DNA of 64,000 nt from Psychrobacter coccoides (GCF_017498085.1 NZ_JAGBKM010000006.1:62001-126000), one strand, 5' to 3'; counted from the first letter of the stretch, positions 8,772 to 17,645 are shown. Notes: generated by a model from the sequence alone, not told the origin. Program-made: numbers and translations.

Positions 8772-9881
8772 ATGACGACATCATCTGACCACAGCATACA
8801 GCCTGACGATACCGACCACCGTTTTTTGGACCAACCAAAAGCCGTCAAACCAGCCACCGCTCAGCAGCCGCTACTCTCAAAGTTACGCTCAAGACTGCTA
8901 TCAAGGCCGCTCGCTAGCGAAGTATGGACCAAGCCGGTGCTGATCGTTTTTGGGCTGCTGATCATCAGCTCAGTGTTATTTATGAGCATTGGCGCCAATG
9001 GTAATTGGGACTTTGTGCTCGGATTTCGTGGCAAAAAACTGCTGGCGCTGTTGGTGGTTGGCTATGCCATTGGGGTATCGACGCTGCTGTTTCAAAGCTT
9101 GACGCACAATCCTATTTTGACTCCCTCACTACTGGGTTTTGACGCTCTCTACGTACTTATCCAAAGCCTACTGGTTTTCTTTTTGGGTACCAGCAACCTG
9201 TTTAGCAGTCAGCCTTTGCTAAAGTTTGGTTTAGAGGTGGGACTGATGGTGGCGGCATCGCTGCTGTTGTTTCGCTTACTCTTTACCCGCTCCAATCATG
9301 ATTTGGCAAGGTTAATTCTGGTCGGCATCGTGTTTGGGGTGCTGTTTCGCAGTTTGTCGTCTTTGGTGGCACGGCTGATCAACCCCGAAGACTACGTCGT
9401 CATTCAAGCCGCCAGCTTTGCGCAATTCAATACGATTAACTCAACCCTGATGCTGGCAAGCTTAGCCGTCTGTCTGGTGAGTGCGGTTTTGGTTTGGCGC
9501 TGGCGGCATCAAGTGGATGTGTTGATGCTGGGGCGCGCCCACGCCATCAATCTGGGTATCAACTACCAGTCATTGGCGCTGCGCTTATTAATCATCATTG
9601 CTGTATTGGTCGCTACGGCGACAGCGTTTGTCGGTCCAGTGATATTTTTAGGACTATTGGTCTGTGCGCTGACCAATCGGATTTGCAAAACCATGCATCA
9701 CAGCGAACGCTTGCTCTTGGTGAGCTTTATTGCCATGCTCTGCTTGGTCTTAGGCCAAACCTTATTTGAGCGCATACTGGGGATGGCAGGGGTACTCTCA
9801 GTGGTCATTGAACTGCTGGGCGGCATTGTTTTTATTGCCTTAATATTCAGCCAGTTTCGTCAACACAAGTCGCCAGTATAA
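8772..9881 (+). CDS. FecCD-family siderophore ABC permease, second subunit
   Basis: The 369-residue protein has an unusually long polar N-terminus of about 50 residues, then eight to ten helices. The family elements are visible: GKKLLALLVVGYAIGVSTLLFQSLTHNPILTPSLLGFDALY around residues 85-125 and TAFVGPVIFLGLLVCALTNRI near residue 280. The long N-terminus may mean that translation starts later, but no better start with a ribosome-binding site is evident. It follows the first permease by 96 bases and completes the heterodimer. Confidence 0.9.
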   Translation: MTTSSDHSIQPDDTDHRFLDQPKAVKPATAQQPLLSKLRSRLLSRPLASEVWTKPVLIVFGLLIISSVLFMSIGANGNWDFVLGFRGKKLLALLVVGYAIGVSTLLFQSLTHNPILTPSLLGFDALYVLIQSLLVFFLGTSNLFSSQPLLKFGLEVGLMVAASLLLFRLLFTRSNHDLARLILVGIVFGVLFRSLSSLVARLINPEDYVVIQAASFAQFNTINSTLMLASLAVCLVSAVLVWRWRHQVDVLMLGRAHAINLGINYQSLALRLLIIIAVLVATATAFVGPVIFLGLLVCALTNRICKTMHHSERLLLVSFIAMLCLVLGQTLFERILGMAGVLSVVIELLGGIVFIALIFSQFRQHKSPV

Positions 9882-9889
9882 ATCACCGG

Positions 9890-10052
9890 TATAGTTGATT
9901 CATTCTAAAAACGATACAGTGCTACTGGTATAAATTTTGCGCCGCCTCTGTCGGCGTAGGCACAGCAAGCATGTAAAATTTATACCAGGAGCACGTGACT
10001 ATTAATAAGGTATCGATTAATAAGGTATCGATTTTATTTAATACTGACTATA
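9890..10052 (+). repeat. Palindromic TATAGTT-ended repeat, copy 4
   Basis: This 163-bp copy sits inside the ABC transporter operon, between the second permease stop (9881) and the ATPase start (10084). Arms carry GATACAGTGCTACTGG and CCAGGAGCAC; the core is CGCCTCTGTCGGCG...CACAGCAAGC. Near its right end GGTATCGATTAATAA is partly duplicated. Confidence 0.8.
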
Positions 10053-10083
10053 TAAACCACTCATATAAAATACGAATGTCATT

Positions 10084-10842
10084 ATGATTACCCTCTCTCA
10101 CGTCAGCCATCATATCGGCTCCCACACCATCCTCGATGATGTCAGCCTAACCCTAGCGACCAGCCAAGTCATCGCCCTTATCGGTCCCAATGGGGCGGGC
10201 AAATCGACCTTATTTAGTCTTATGTCACGGCTGACGCCCTTACAAAAAGGCAGTGTCAGCTTCGATGAGCATGACATCGAGCACGCCGATAGTCAGACCC
10301 TCGCCAAAACCGTCGCCATGCTCGCACAAGAAAACCACATCCAAGGCCGACTACGGGTAGAAGAGCTGTTGATGTTTGGCCGCTACCCTTATCATCAAGG
10401 CCGCCCCACAGATAAGGATCGGCAAATGGTACAGGCCGTCATGCAGCGTTTTGAGCTGCTTGATATGGCCAAGCGCTTTCTCTCTACCCTCTCTGGCGGA
10501 CAGCGGCAACGGGTACTGATTGCCATGATTGTCTGTCAAGACACGCCTTACTTACTACTCGATGAGCCACTAAACAACCTTGATATGTATCACGCTGGCC
10601 AGCTGATGCGTGAGCTGCGGTCGCTGACGCATCAAGCGGGTAAAACCGTGGTTATTGTGTTGCATGACATCAATCAAGCGGCGCAGTTTGCCGACACCGT
10701 GGTCATGATGAAGGGCGGAAGGATTATCCAGACTGGGCACCCGACTGACGTGCTGACCCATGACGCCATCGATGACTTATACGGTGTGGATGTGACCGTG
10801 CTGACGCACAACGGTCGTCCTGTGATTGTAGATACACTTTAA
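10084..10842 (+). CDS. Siderophore ABC transporter ATP-binding protein
   Basis: The 252-residue ATPase has Walker A GPNGAGKS near residue 34, signature LSGGQRQR near residue 137, Walker B YLLLDEP near residue 157 and switch histidine in VLHDINQ near residue 192. It energises the two FecCD permeases from the cytoplasmic side. The gene is separated from them by 202 bases carrying repeat copy 4, so read-through of the repeat, or a promoter in or after it, is needed for expression. Length is standard for the FepC/FatE type. Confidence 0.93.
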   Translation: MITLSHVSHHIGSHTILDDVSLTLATSQVIALIGPNGAGKSTLFSLMSRLTPLQKGSVSFDEHDIEHADSQTLAKTVAMLAQENHIQGRLRVEELLMFGRYPYHQGRPTDKDRQMVQAVMQRFELLDMAKRFLSTLSGGQRQRVLIAMIVCQDTPYLLLDEPLNNLDMYHAGQLMRELRSLTHQAGKTVVIVLHDINQAAQFADTVVMMKGGRIIQTGHPTDVLTHDAIDDLYGVDVTVLTHNGRPVIVDTL

Positions 10843-10922
10843 AACCTCTCGCTACAGCGTCTTTGATAAATGCCCTTTAATAAAAGATTCTTAATAAAAT
10901 ACCCTTAACCATATCGCACAAA

Positions 10923-10957
10923 AAAACCAGCCATCTAACGTTTAGATGGCTGGTTTT
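10923..10957. terminator. Bidirectional terminator between the ABC operon and the receptor gene
   Basis: A perfect 16-base stem (AAAACCAGCCATCTAA and its complement) with a three-base loop is flanked by an A run on the left and T residues on the right. It lies between two convergent genes and can serve both. Confidence 0.9.
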
Positions 10958-10987
10958 GTATCAAAATATCGCAGCTATAAAAACAGC

Positions 10988-13039
10988 TTAGAACTGATAA
11001 GTTAACGACGCTTTGATATTACGGCCCATCTCAAAGTCAGTGCTCGCATCGTTAGTGATATCTAAGCGCGATGAGTGGCTGGCATAGGTTTCATCGAACA
11101 AGTTATAGACACCAACGGTAGCGGTAACCCCATCAAGCTGACGTGGGGCATAGTTCATATACACGTCATGCACATCATAGCTTGGCTTGGTCTCCCCTTG
11201 ATTGTCAGTAATAGAGGCCACATAAGTACTGCGCCAGCCAAGACCAACCATGTCGTTTGGATCATAGTTTAAGTTGACCATATAGCGATCGCCCGAGTCA
11301 GCACTGCCGCCGCTCACAGATGGGATGCTATTGCCTGTCTTATCGCCTTCGCTACGAGCACGTGAGTAGCTCAGACCCATACCAAAGTCACGAGTGCTAT
11401 AGTTAGCAGCCAGCTCAACGCCATCTATTTTATAGTCTTCATCACTGTTGAACATGCCTTGACAGTCACCACCTATCTCACCTGTCTCACAGTCAATTCC
11501 AAATCTACCAGGGCGACTGCCTGTACGCATAAACTGCTGATAGTTCTCGATATTAGATCTAAAGTATTTTGCACTTAATTGTAGCGCATCATCGGCAAGC
11601 GTCAGACCTCGTAGTGTGGTGGCCACACCCACTTCAGAGTTATAGCCTTCTTCTGGCTTAAGGTCATTATTGACGTAGAGACCCTCGCCATTGCTGTTAA
11701 AGACAGCTTGGCCTAAGTCTGGGCCGTTAAACAACTGAGTATAGCTGGCAAATACTTGTGTACGTGGCGCAATCTCATAGCTGGCTGCTAGCGCACCGAC
11801 GACATTGTCGTAAGTAGAACCACCCGCCACAAACTCAGGCGACTTATAACGGTCATAGCGTACACCTGGTGTCAGCGTCAGTTTGCCCATTTGCCATTGG
11901 TCTTCTAGATAGACTGAGGTGTTATTGGCATCATCATTCGCAGTTGCAGAACCATCACGTGCCATCTCAGATTCTTTTTTGTAGTGCTCAGCGCCTGCGA
12001 TCAGCTTATGACGACCCGTAGCGGTATCGATGACACTGGTGTTTTCGACCTTAACGCCTGTGGTTTTTACTTTTGCATCAAAATCAAAGTTACCCACATC
12101 ATTAGAATCACGTAAAATATGTGTTTCGGTTTGATAAACGGTGGTATCAACGTCAATGAGTGAGTTTGCTGGATTAAAGTTATGATCGAGCGTATAAGTA
12201 TCGCGCTTTATTTCTTGTGGGATGACATCAGGACCACGAGTGTTAGGAAGACTGGGGAAATCTGGACGATAAGGGAAAGTCCCTTTTTTCTCAGTACGGC
12301 TAAAGCTGGCACCCACACGATGATCATCGGCGAGATATGCGCCCGCCTTTAATAAGATGTTTTCGCCTTTGCTGTCTTCAAACAGCTCACGGCCATCTCC
12401 ATCTTCACCAGAGTCTGTATCACGCTTGCCATAGTAGGCCAATAAATCAACATTGTCAGATGGCGCACCGTAGACAGTCGCCGAGGTGAGCAGCTCATCA
12501 TTGTTACTGGCATAGCTGGTCTTTAGCTTGGCGCCTATTTTTTGACCTGGTTTGAGTAAGTCTGCAGCATCGACGGTCTCAAAAGCCACCCCACCACCCA
12601 AAGCGTCATTACCAAGTGTCACTGAGTTGTTACCCACCGCCACTTCAGCTTGCTTAAGCAAATCAGGATCGATGGTGACATCGCCCATATGATAGAACAA
12701 TGGTCCCTCTTGGCGTGCACCATCGATGGTGACTTTTAGATTGGTATCATCGAGACCACGCACACGGATACGCTGATTGATCGACGAGCTACCACCAATA
12801 GTCACGCCTGGTACGACGTCTAAAAAGTCACTTAAATGGCTCGCTTGCTGCGCTGGCGTATAGTCCTCTATATACACAGAGTCTTCTTGTAGGTTATCAC
12901 GGACTGAACTGTTGGCCGTGACCGTGATGGTCTGTGCGGTCATGCTCGGTGTATCGTTAGCCATAGCAACCTGTGCAAACATAGCAGTGGCCACACCTAG
13001 GGTGAGTGTCGATAGACGGCTGGGTAATGATTTATGCAT
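10988..13039 (-). CDS. TonB-dependent outer-membrane receptor for a siderophore or heme
   Basis: The 683-residue protein has a signal peptide ending near AMA at residues 25-27, a plug domain and a C-terminal beta-barrel ending in the usual aromatic residue (TYQF). Plug motifs such as VRGLDDTNLKVTIDGARQEG near residue 100 and GNDALGGGVAFETVDAADLL near residue 145 recall the hemoglobin/heme-type receptor subfamily, yet neighbours are siderophore importer genes. It would bring iron complexes through the outer membrane with TonB-ExbBD energy. A Fur box lies about 115 bases upstream. Substrate is therefore ambiguous; I favour the siderophore carried by the adjacent ABC importer. Confidence 0.9.
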   Translation of the reverse strand: MHKSLPSRLSTLTLGVATAMFAQVAMANDTPSMTAQTITVTANSSVRDNLQEDSVYIEDYTPAQQASHLSDFLDVVPGVTIGGSSSINQRIRVRGLDDTNLKVTIDGARQEGPLFYHMGDVTIDPDLLKQAEVAVGNNSVTLGNDALGGGVAFETVDAADLLKPGQKIGAKLKTSYASNNDELLTSATVYGAPSDNVDLLAYYGKRDTDSGEDGDGRELFEDSKGENILLKAGAYLADDHRVGASFSRTEKKGTFPYRPDFPSLPNTRGPDVIPQEIKRDTYTLDHNFNPANSLIDVDTTVYQTETHILRDSNDVGNFDFDAKVKTTGVKVENTSVIDTATGRHKLIAGAEHYKKESEMARDGSATANDDANNTSVYLEDQWQMGKLTLTPGVRYDRYKSPEFVAGGSTYDNVVGALAASYEIAPRTQVFASYTQLFNGPDLGQAVFNSNGEGLYVNNDLKPEEGYNSEVGVATTLRGLTLADDALQLSAKYFRSNIENYQQFMRTGSRPGRFGIDCETGEIGGDCQGMFNSDEDYKIDGVELAANYSTRDFGMGLSYSRARSEGDKTGNSIPSVSGGSADSGDRYMVNLNYDPNDMVGLGWRSTYVASITDNQGETKPSYDVHDVYMNYAPRQLDGVTATVGVYNLFDETYASHSSRLDITNDASTDFEMGRNIKASLTYQF

Positions 13040-13150
13040 AAAGACTTACTCTTTAGTAGGGCTTATATATAAGCGTTATAAATTATCAAGTGATACTGAC
13101 TGCTGAATATCACTACCTTTAACATATATAAGAAAAATGTTAATGTTAAT

Positions 13151-13169
13151 AGTAATGATTATCATTTAT
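13151..13169 (-). promoter_or_regulatory. Fur box upstream of the receptor gene
   Basis: The central AATGATTATCATT (13154-13166) is a perfect 6-1-6 palindrome, and 13 of 19 positions match the Fur consensus. It lies between the divergent receptor and siderophore-interacting-protein genes and could control both. The rest of 13040-13339 is AT-rich promoter DNA without a gene. Confidence 0.75.
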
Positions 13170-13339
13170 AATGATTGCTGCAGATAATAACTGAACCCTA
13201 TTAAAATTTCAATAGAAAAATAAGCGCAATAAAACCCCTATAAAAGATAACATAAAAATAGTGAGTAAAATCAATACTTAAGTAAAAAAAGACCCGTAAG
13301 GTCTGTTGAAAAAACCTACCCTTAATTAAGGATTTTTAG

Positions 13340-14086
13340 ATGAGCAAACCATTACCCAGAACACTAGACGTGCTTGATGCCCAATACATCACGCCAAATA
13401 TGCGCCGTATCACCCTCGGCGGGGACGGATTATCAGACTTTCCAGAACATCAAGAAAGCGCCTATATCAAGCTGTTGTTTCCTCAATCAGACACAGAACG
13501 GCCATTAATGCGCACCTATACCGTGAGTGCGCAGCGCAGTGATGCGATAGATGTTGACTTTGCCCTGCATGAGGCCGAAGGCCCTGCCTCAATGTGGGCA
13601 CGCCATGCAAAAGCAGGTCAGCAAATACGGGTGGGTGGCCCTGGGCCAAAGAAGCTCATCAATAATGATGCAGATTGGTTTTTGCTAGTAGGAGACATGA
13701 CGGCGCTACCAGCGATTGCGGTCAACTTGGCGCAATTGCCCGCTGATGCACGAGGATATGCAGTGCTAGAAGTCACCACTGAGCTGGACATGCAGATATT
13801 AAAGAAACCAAAGAACATGGAGATACATTGGGTTATCAATGCCAATCCAAGCGCCGACCTGTGTCCTTTACTCGACCGAGTCAAAACACTTGTGCGACTG
13901 GATGGACAGCCTGCAGTGTGGGCCGCCTGCGAGTTTCATAGTATGCGTGCCCTTAGGCAGCACTTCAAAGCTCACTATAAGCTGCCCAAAACGCATCTAT
14001 ATATCTCAAGCTACTGGAAAGTCGACGACACCGAAGATCAGCATAAAATAGAAAAGCGCAATGATGCGCAGGCCGAGCTGGCATAA
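13340..14086 (+). CDS. Siderophore-interacting FAD-dependent ferric reductase (SIP/ViuB type)
   Basis: The 248-residue protein has an N-terminal FAD-binding beta-barrel with the flavin motif RTYTVSAQ near residue 58, and a C-terminal SIP domain with AVWAACEFHSMRALRQHF near residue 195. Family members reduce ferric siderophore in the cytoplasm to release ferrous iron. The ATG follows AAGGA. It is divergent from the receptor gene and shares its Fur-box region, which fits an iron-release role for the siderophore imported by this island. Confidence 0.92.
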   Translation: MSKPLPRTLDVLDAQYITPNMRRITLGGDGLSDFPEHQESAYIKLLFPQSDTERPLMRTYTVSAQRSDAIDVDFALHEAEGPASMWARHAKAGQQIRVGGPGPKKLINNDADWFLLVGDMTALPAIAVNLAQLPADARGYAVLEVTTELDMQILKKPKNMEIHWVINANPSADLCPLLDRVKTLVRLDGQPAVWAACEFHSMRALRQHFKAHYKLPKTHLYISSYWKVDDTEDQHKIEKRNDAQAELA

Positions 14087-14094
14087 CGGCTTGG

Positions 14095-14130
14095 CTGTCA
14101 GTTGGGCTGTCAGTTGGGCTGTCAGTTGGG
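14095..14130 (+). repeat. Three tandem 12-bp units
   Basis: CTGTCAGTTGGG occurs three times in a row directly after the reductase gene, followed by two near copies of ACTGGAATAAG. This short non-coding tandem repeat has no evident role. Confidence 0.8.
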
Positions 14131-14183
14131 CTGGAATAAGGGGACTGGAATAAGAGGGCTGGGCCAAGCAGACTAGACTAAAA

Positions 14184-14211
14184 AAGTGGACTGAGCATGC
14201 TCAGTCCACTT
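14184..14211. terminator. Bidirectional terminator between the reductase gene and hmp
   Basis: A perfect 28-base palindrome (AAGTGGACTGAGCA and its complement) with an A run to the left. It lies between convergent genes, 100 bases past one stop and 23 bases past the other. Confidence 0.85.
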
Positions 14212-14234
14212 GCAGATAAAAAACACGGAATATA

Positions 14235-15434
14235 CTAAGAAAGCTCTAAGCTCATCTTAGGACCAAAAGGCTCATAGTGGACGCTATCAGTACCATGCTC
14301 TAAGCGCAGCAATTCATCAATGATGCTTTCCATAAATGGCATGGAGCCACACACATAAATATCCGCTGGCTGGGGCAAACGAGCCAGCATTGTCTCATCG
14401 AGGATTTGACCAGACTCAAAGTAAAAAATATGCTTGTCGACTGTCGTCGCTGACGCCAATAACTGCTCCACCTGACTGGCAAAGGCATGATGGTCTTGGT
14501 TTTGGCACGCATACACCCAGATGATGGGACGATGCGGATTGGCAGCGACTTGGGCTTCCAACATCGATAAAATCGGCGTCACCCCGACACCTGCACTGAC
14601 CAGCACTAAAGGAATATCGTTTTGTTGTATCAGGTCTTGGTTTAGGGCAAAGTCGCCTGCAGGTGCAGACAGCTGTATCGTATCGCCCTCTTCGATATGG
14701 TCGTGTAAATGGTTCGAGACCAGACCTTGATGGGCATTACGGTTGTCACGTCTGACAGCGAACTGAATGCCTTTATCTGTATTGGTCGAGCATAGTGAGT
14801 AATGACGCAGGGCGGTATGATCGCTGTCTTTTGGGTCCGTCTTTACGGTGATGTACTGTCCGGCAGTCAACGCCAGCTTATCCAAATCAATACTCTGAGC
14901 CTCTGCCGATTCAGTGACGACTGGTGCGACGGTAAAAGCCACAATATCAGTCGCCACTTCTGCCTTTTCTATCACCTCAAATGGCGCAAAACCTTGCCAC
15001 ATCTCTTGTTCATACATGTTTTGTTCTAACTGGATAAAGACTGAGGCAATCTCATCATAAGCCTCACGCCAAGCCTCGATGATGTCATCATTGGCCGCCT
15101 CTCCGAGCACTTGCTTTATCGCGCCAAGTAGGTGCTTGCCGACGATTGGATAGTGCTCTGGCAAGATTTGCAAGGCACGGTGCTTATGGCTGATCTGGGT
15201 CACCTGTGGCAGCAACGCCCCTAGGTTTTCTAAGTGCTTGGCAGCCGCCAGCACCGTCATCGCCAAGGCGGTCTGCTGTCGCCCCAGTTTTTGATTGGTT
15301 TCGTTAAAGATGTCTAATAGCTCTGGATGCTCGGCAAACATGTTTTTATAAAACACGGTAGTGATAGCTGTGCCATGCTCTTCGAGCACTGGGACGGTTG
15401 CTTTTACGATCTCTATTGTCTGTGGTGAGGCCAT
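14235..15434 (-). CDS. hmp: Flavohemoglobin, nitric oxide dioxygenase
   Basis: The 399-residue protein combines an N-terminal globin (residues 1-140) with FAD- and NAD-binding reductase domains. Heme-pocket residues fall at the classical Hmp positions: Tyr29, Gln53 and proximal His85. The flavin motif RHYSLCS lies near residue 210, and the NAD site GVGVTPILSML near residue 278. It converts nitric oxide and oxygen to nitrate with NADH. Length equals the E. coli type. The ATG has an AAGGAAA site. A perfect NsrR-type palindrome lies 119 bases upstream, and the nitrate respiration cluster in this window is a plausible source of the NO. Confidence 0.96.
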   Translation of the reverse strand: MASPQTIEIVKATVPVLEEHGTAITTVFYKNMFAEHPELLDIFNETNQKLGRQQTALAMTVLAAAKHLENLGALLPQVTQISHKHRALQILPEHYPIVGKHLLGAIKQVLGEAANDDIIEAWREAYDEIASVFIQLEQNMYEQEMWQGFAPFEVIEKAEVATDIVAFTVAPVVTESAEAQSIDLDKLALTAGQYITVKTDPKDSDHTALRHYSLCSTNTDKGIQFAVRRDNRNAHQGLVSNHLHDHIEEGDTIQLSAPAGDFALNQDLIQQNDIPLVLVSAGVGVTPILSMLEAQVAANPHRPIIWVYACQNQDHHAFASQVEQLLASATTVDKHIFYFESGQILDETMLARLPQPADIYVCGSMPFMESIIDELLRLEHGTDSVHYEPFGPKMSLELS

Positions 15435-15552
15435 TATCTTTCCTTTACTAAATCTGAGTATAAGTAGCGATTATTTAGGGTCGACTGCTTATCTGCTAAG
15501 TGTTACTTATCGTGATCAAACTCACAGCAACCCGAACCGCACCCATAATATC

Positions 15553-15579
15553 ATAAGATTCATTTAAAATGAATCTTAT
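15553..15579 (-). promoter_or_regulatory. NsrR-type operator upstream of hmp
   Basis: Two 13-base arms, ATAAGATTCATTT and its exact complement, flank a single central A. The inner part follows the NsrR consensus layout (AAGATnnATTT, one base, AAATnnATCTT). NsrR is the iron-sulfur nitric oxide sensor that represses hmp in many proteobacteria. No nsrR gene lies in the window. Confidence 0.8.
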
Positions 15580-15589
15580 ATAGTTCATT

Positions 15590-15915
15590 ATATCTGTCCA
15601 TCGCCTTTTTTTTATTTTCTCCATACTGTAGCCCTGTAGTGACGGCCCCGCTCTATGCCAGCTGCTGCGAGGGGGCGTATCATAACGCCATGGCTGGGTG
15701 CAACTGAAGTTGCTAAAAACACCTCACTCTACTAGGGCGATTTTGTAAGCATTGACACATAACCCCTGATATCAGCGGGTATTTGTAAGCGAAGGCGGGT
15801 TTCGGTATATCGACAGTAACGGCTTATTGTTTTTTGCCTAGGCTTTTGCAAAAATACGCCCGCTGCTCGTCGCAAGCGATGGGCCCTAACCCATAGCAAA
15901 GCCAGCATCAACAGC
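15590..15915. other. GC-rich non-coding stretch, function unknown
   Basis: Between the hmp operator and the META lipoprotein gene there are about 320 bases with no credible reading frame. The GC content looks higher than in neighbouring intergenic DNA, with several small palindromes such as CCCCTGATATCAGCGGG near 15767. It does not match tRNA, tmRNA or RNase P as I know them. It could be a decayed gene or a structured RNA. Confidence 0.3.
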
Positions 15916-16017
15916 TTGGAGCATCTTTTTGCTCAGCGGTATGACCACCAAGCTCTGTTACCACTCAGCGCTGTTAAACCTTTAAAAATAATAAATCGAT
16001 CACTTAAGAGGACTACT

Positions 16018-16512
16018 ATGAAAAACACAACTAAAATAATGATGGCCAGCACCTTTGCAATCAGCGCTCTGGCAGCCGGTTGCCAAACGACGCCAGGCAC
16101 TAGCACACCCAGCACCCAGCCCATCACCTCAGATATCCTACAGGCTCATAACTGGCAGCTTGTCGATGCCACACGCAGCAATGGCGATAAAGTCTCTCAG
16201 TTATTTGTTGATCCAGCCAAGCCTTTAACTCTCAACTTTATGGAAGTCGACGGCAACGATCTGGTCAGCTTTATGAATACCTGTAATAACATGGGTGCCA
16301 GTTATGACGTCGTCAACGGTGATGTCGAGCTGGGCCACGTCAGAAGCACCATGATGGCTTGCCCAGAGCCACAAGCCAGCTTTGATACCGCCACCCTAGC
16401 TACCGTAAAAGGCAAATACAGCTTGGGTCAAAACGCCAACAACGTGCCAGTATTAACCATCACCAATGCTGAGCAAGTCGCACACTTTAAAGCCGTCGCC
16501 AAAACCCAATAG
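16018..16512 (+). CDS. META-domain (HslJ-like) lipoprotein
   Basis: With the ATG at 16018, which follows an AGAGG site, the product has 164 residues and a clear lipoprotein signal: lysine-rich start, hydrophobic stretch and AAGC with the acylated cysteine at residue 22. The longer frame from 15916 lacks these properties. The mature part resembles META/HslJ domains: HNWQLVDATRSNGDK near residue 44, NTCNNMGASYDVVNG near residue 88 and STMMACPEPQASFD near residue 112. HslJ-type proteins are linked to heat shock and novobiocin tolerance in E. coli; the exact role here is unknown. Confidence 0.85.
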   Translation: MKNTTKIMMASTFAISALAAGCQTTPGTSTPSTQPITSDILQAHNWQLVDATRSNGDKVSQLFVDPAKPLTLNFMEVDGNDLVSFMNTCNNMGASYDVVNGDVELGHVRSTMMACPEPQASFDTATLATVKGKYSLGQNANNVPVLTITNAEQVAHFKAVAKTQ

Positions 16513-16534
16513 CCGTACCTTAACTGCTCACTAA

Positions 16535-16684
16535 TATAGTTAAAATAATTTAAAAATGGTACAGTGCGGCTGGGATAAATTTTGTGCAGCATCGAAAAGT
16601 GCGAAGTCGCACAGCAAGCAAGGGAAATTTTTACCAGCAGCACGTGATAATCAAATGTGTCAGTTTTATTTAGGATTGACTATA
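16535..16684 (+). repeat. Palindromic TATAGTT-ended repeat, copy 5
   Basis: This 150-bp copy lies between the META lipoprotein gene and the thioesterase gene. It starts TATAGTTAAAAT and ends ATTGACTATA. Arms carry GGTACAGTGCGGCTGG and CCAGCAGCAC. The core has AGCATCG in place of the usual AGCCTCTG and keeps CACAGCAAGC. Confidence 0.8.
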
Positions 16685-16720
16685 GACCAGACAAAATATC
16701 TCTCGGATAATAATAAAAAA

Positions 16721-16748
16721 CAACGCCTCACGACGACGTGGGGCGTTG
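16721..16748 (-). terminator. Terminator of the thioesterase gene
   Basis: CAACGCCTCACG pairs with CGTGGGGCGTTG (one G-T pair). On the minus strand the stem is followed by six T residues. It lies 56 bases past the stop at 16804. Confidence 0.85.
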
Positions 16749-16803
16749 TTGTTCTTATCAATGTTATTCATGCTCTATGACGATCATCACGCCTAAAAGC
16801 CGC

Positions 16804-17232
16804 TTAGTCACGCTTGGGCGGTACAGACTTGGGCGGCACAGAATAGGTGCCAACCACATGCGCCACCATATCGCTAAAGCCTTCTGAATACAAAGCCACT
16901 TCGCCGACGATCAGCGTACGGCCGACTTTTATCAAAGTACACTCGGCAATGATACGGGCCTGCGCTGAGGGCTTACGCAAAAAATTGATAGACAGGCTGG
17001 TGGTCACCGTCAAAGGCACGATACCAATTGTGCCCAGTATCGCCACATAGATGGCGACATCAGCGACACTCATCAGCACAGGACCGGACACCGTGCCGCC
17101 TGGGCGCAGCTCGTCTATCCCAATATCGTGCGATAGGGTTGCACTATTCTCCCCTACTGCCTCGACCTTGCACTTGGTTTGGGGAAACTCTGATGCCAAA
17201 AAATCGGCAATCTCTTCTTTACTGGCAGACAT
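16804..17232 (-). CDS. PaaI-type hotdog-fold acyl-CoA thioesterase
   Basis: The 142-residue protein has the hotdog pattern RPGGTVSGPVLMSVADVAIYVAI near residues 43-65, with the catalytic aspartate of the family, followed by TTSLSINFLRKP and VGRTLIVGEVALYS. Such enzymes release free acids from acyl- or aryl-CoA in the cytoplasm. The ATG follows AGGAG. It stands alone on the minus strand with its own terminator, so context gives no hint of the substrate. Confidence 0.87.
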   Translation of the reverse strand: MSASKEEIADFLASEFPQTKCKVEAVGENSATLSHDIGIDELRPGGTVSGPVLMSVADVAIYVAILGTIGIVPLTVTTSLSINFLRKPSAQARIIAECTLIKVGRTLIVGEVALYSEGFSDMVAHVVGTYSVPPKSVPPKRD

Positions 17233-17645
17233 ATCTACTCCTTTAGTGTCCTTGTGTTCCTTTAGTGTCCTTGTTTTTTAGGCACATTATCCTTTGCAAA
17301 CGGCTAGTCTTATTTGTACTGTTCGTCCTGTTTATAAAAGGCGTCAATATTGCAACTTTTTGTATACCCTCACTCAATACTTATATCAATAATTATCTCA
17401 ATATGGCTTATCCGTATCATCAAACTGATTGAACAGCCCCTTAAGAATAGCACTGTCTTAACCATAAGACACACTCTCGTCCTGCTTATCATGAAACTTA
17501 ACAAAAGTAACAAGATTGGTAAAGACTCAGGCTGAGCACGCTTATAGGCTAATAATAAGTAACTTATAAATAAGTAACTTATAAATCGTCAGTAGCTTGT
17601 GATAAATAACGAGCAGCGAGTGAGCAAACAGAAGTGAGGTCTGCC
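17233..17645. other. Intergenic stretch without a recognised gene
   Basis: This gap of about 410 bases is between two divergent genes. It holds short direct repeats (TTTAGTGTCCTTG at 17242 and 17260) and AT-rich DNA. A 61-codon frame at 17350-17535 has no ribosome-binding site or recognisable product and is not called. Confidence 0.4.

Noticed and set aside
17350..17535. 61-codon plus-strand frame
   Set aside because: No ribosome-binding site, no recognisable product, and AT-rich composition of a random frame.
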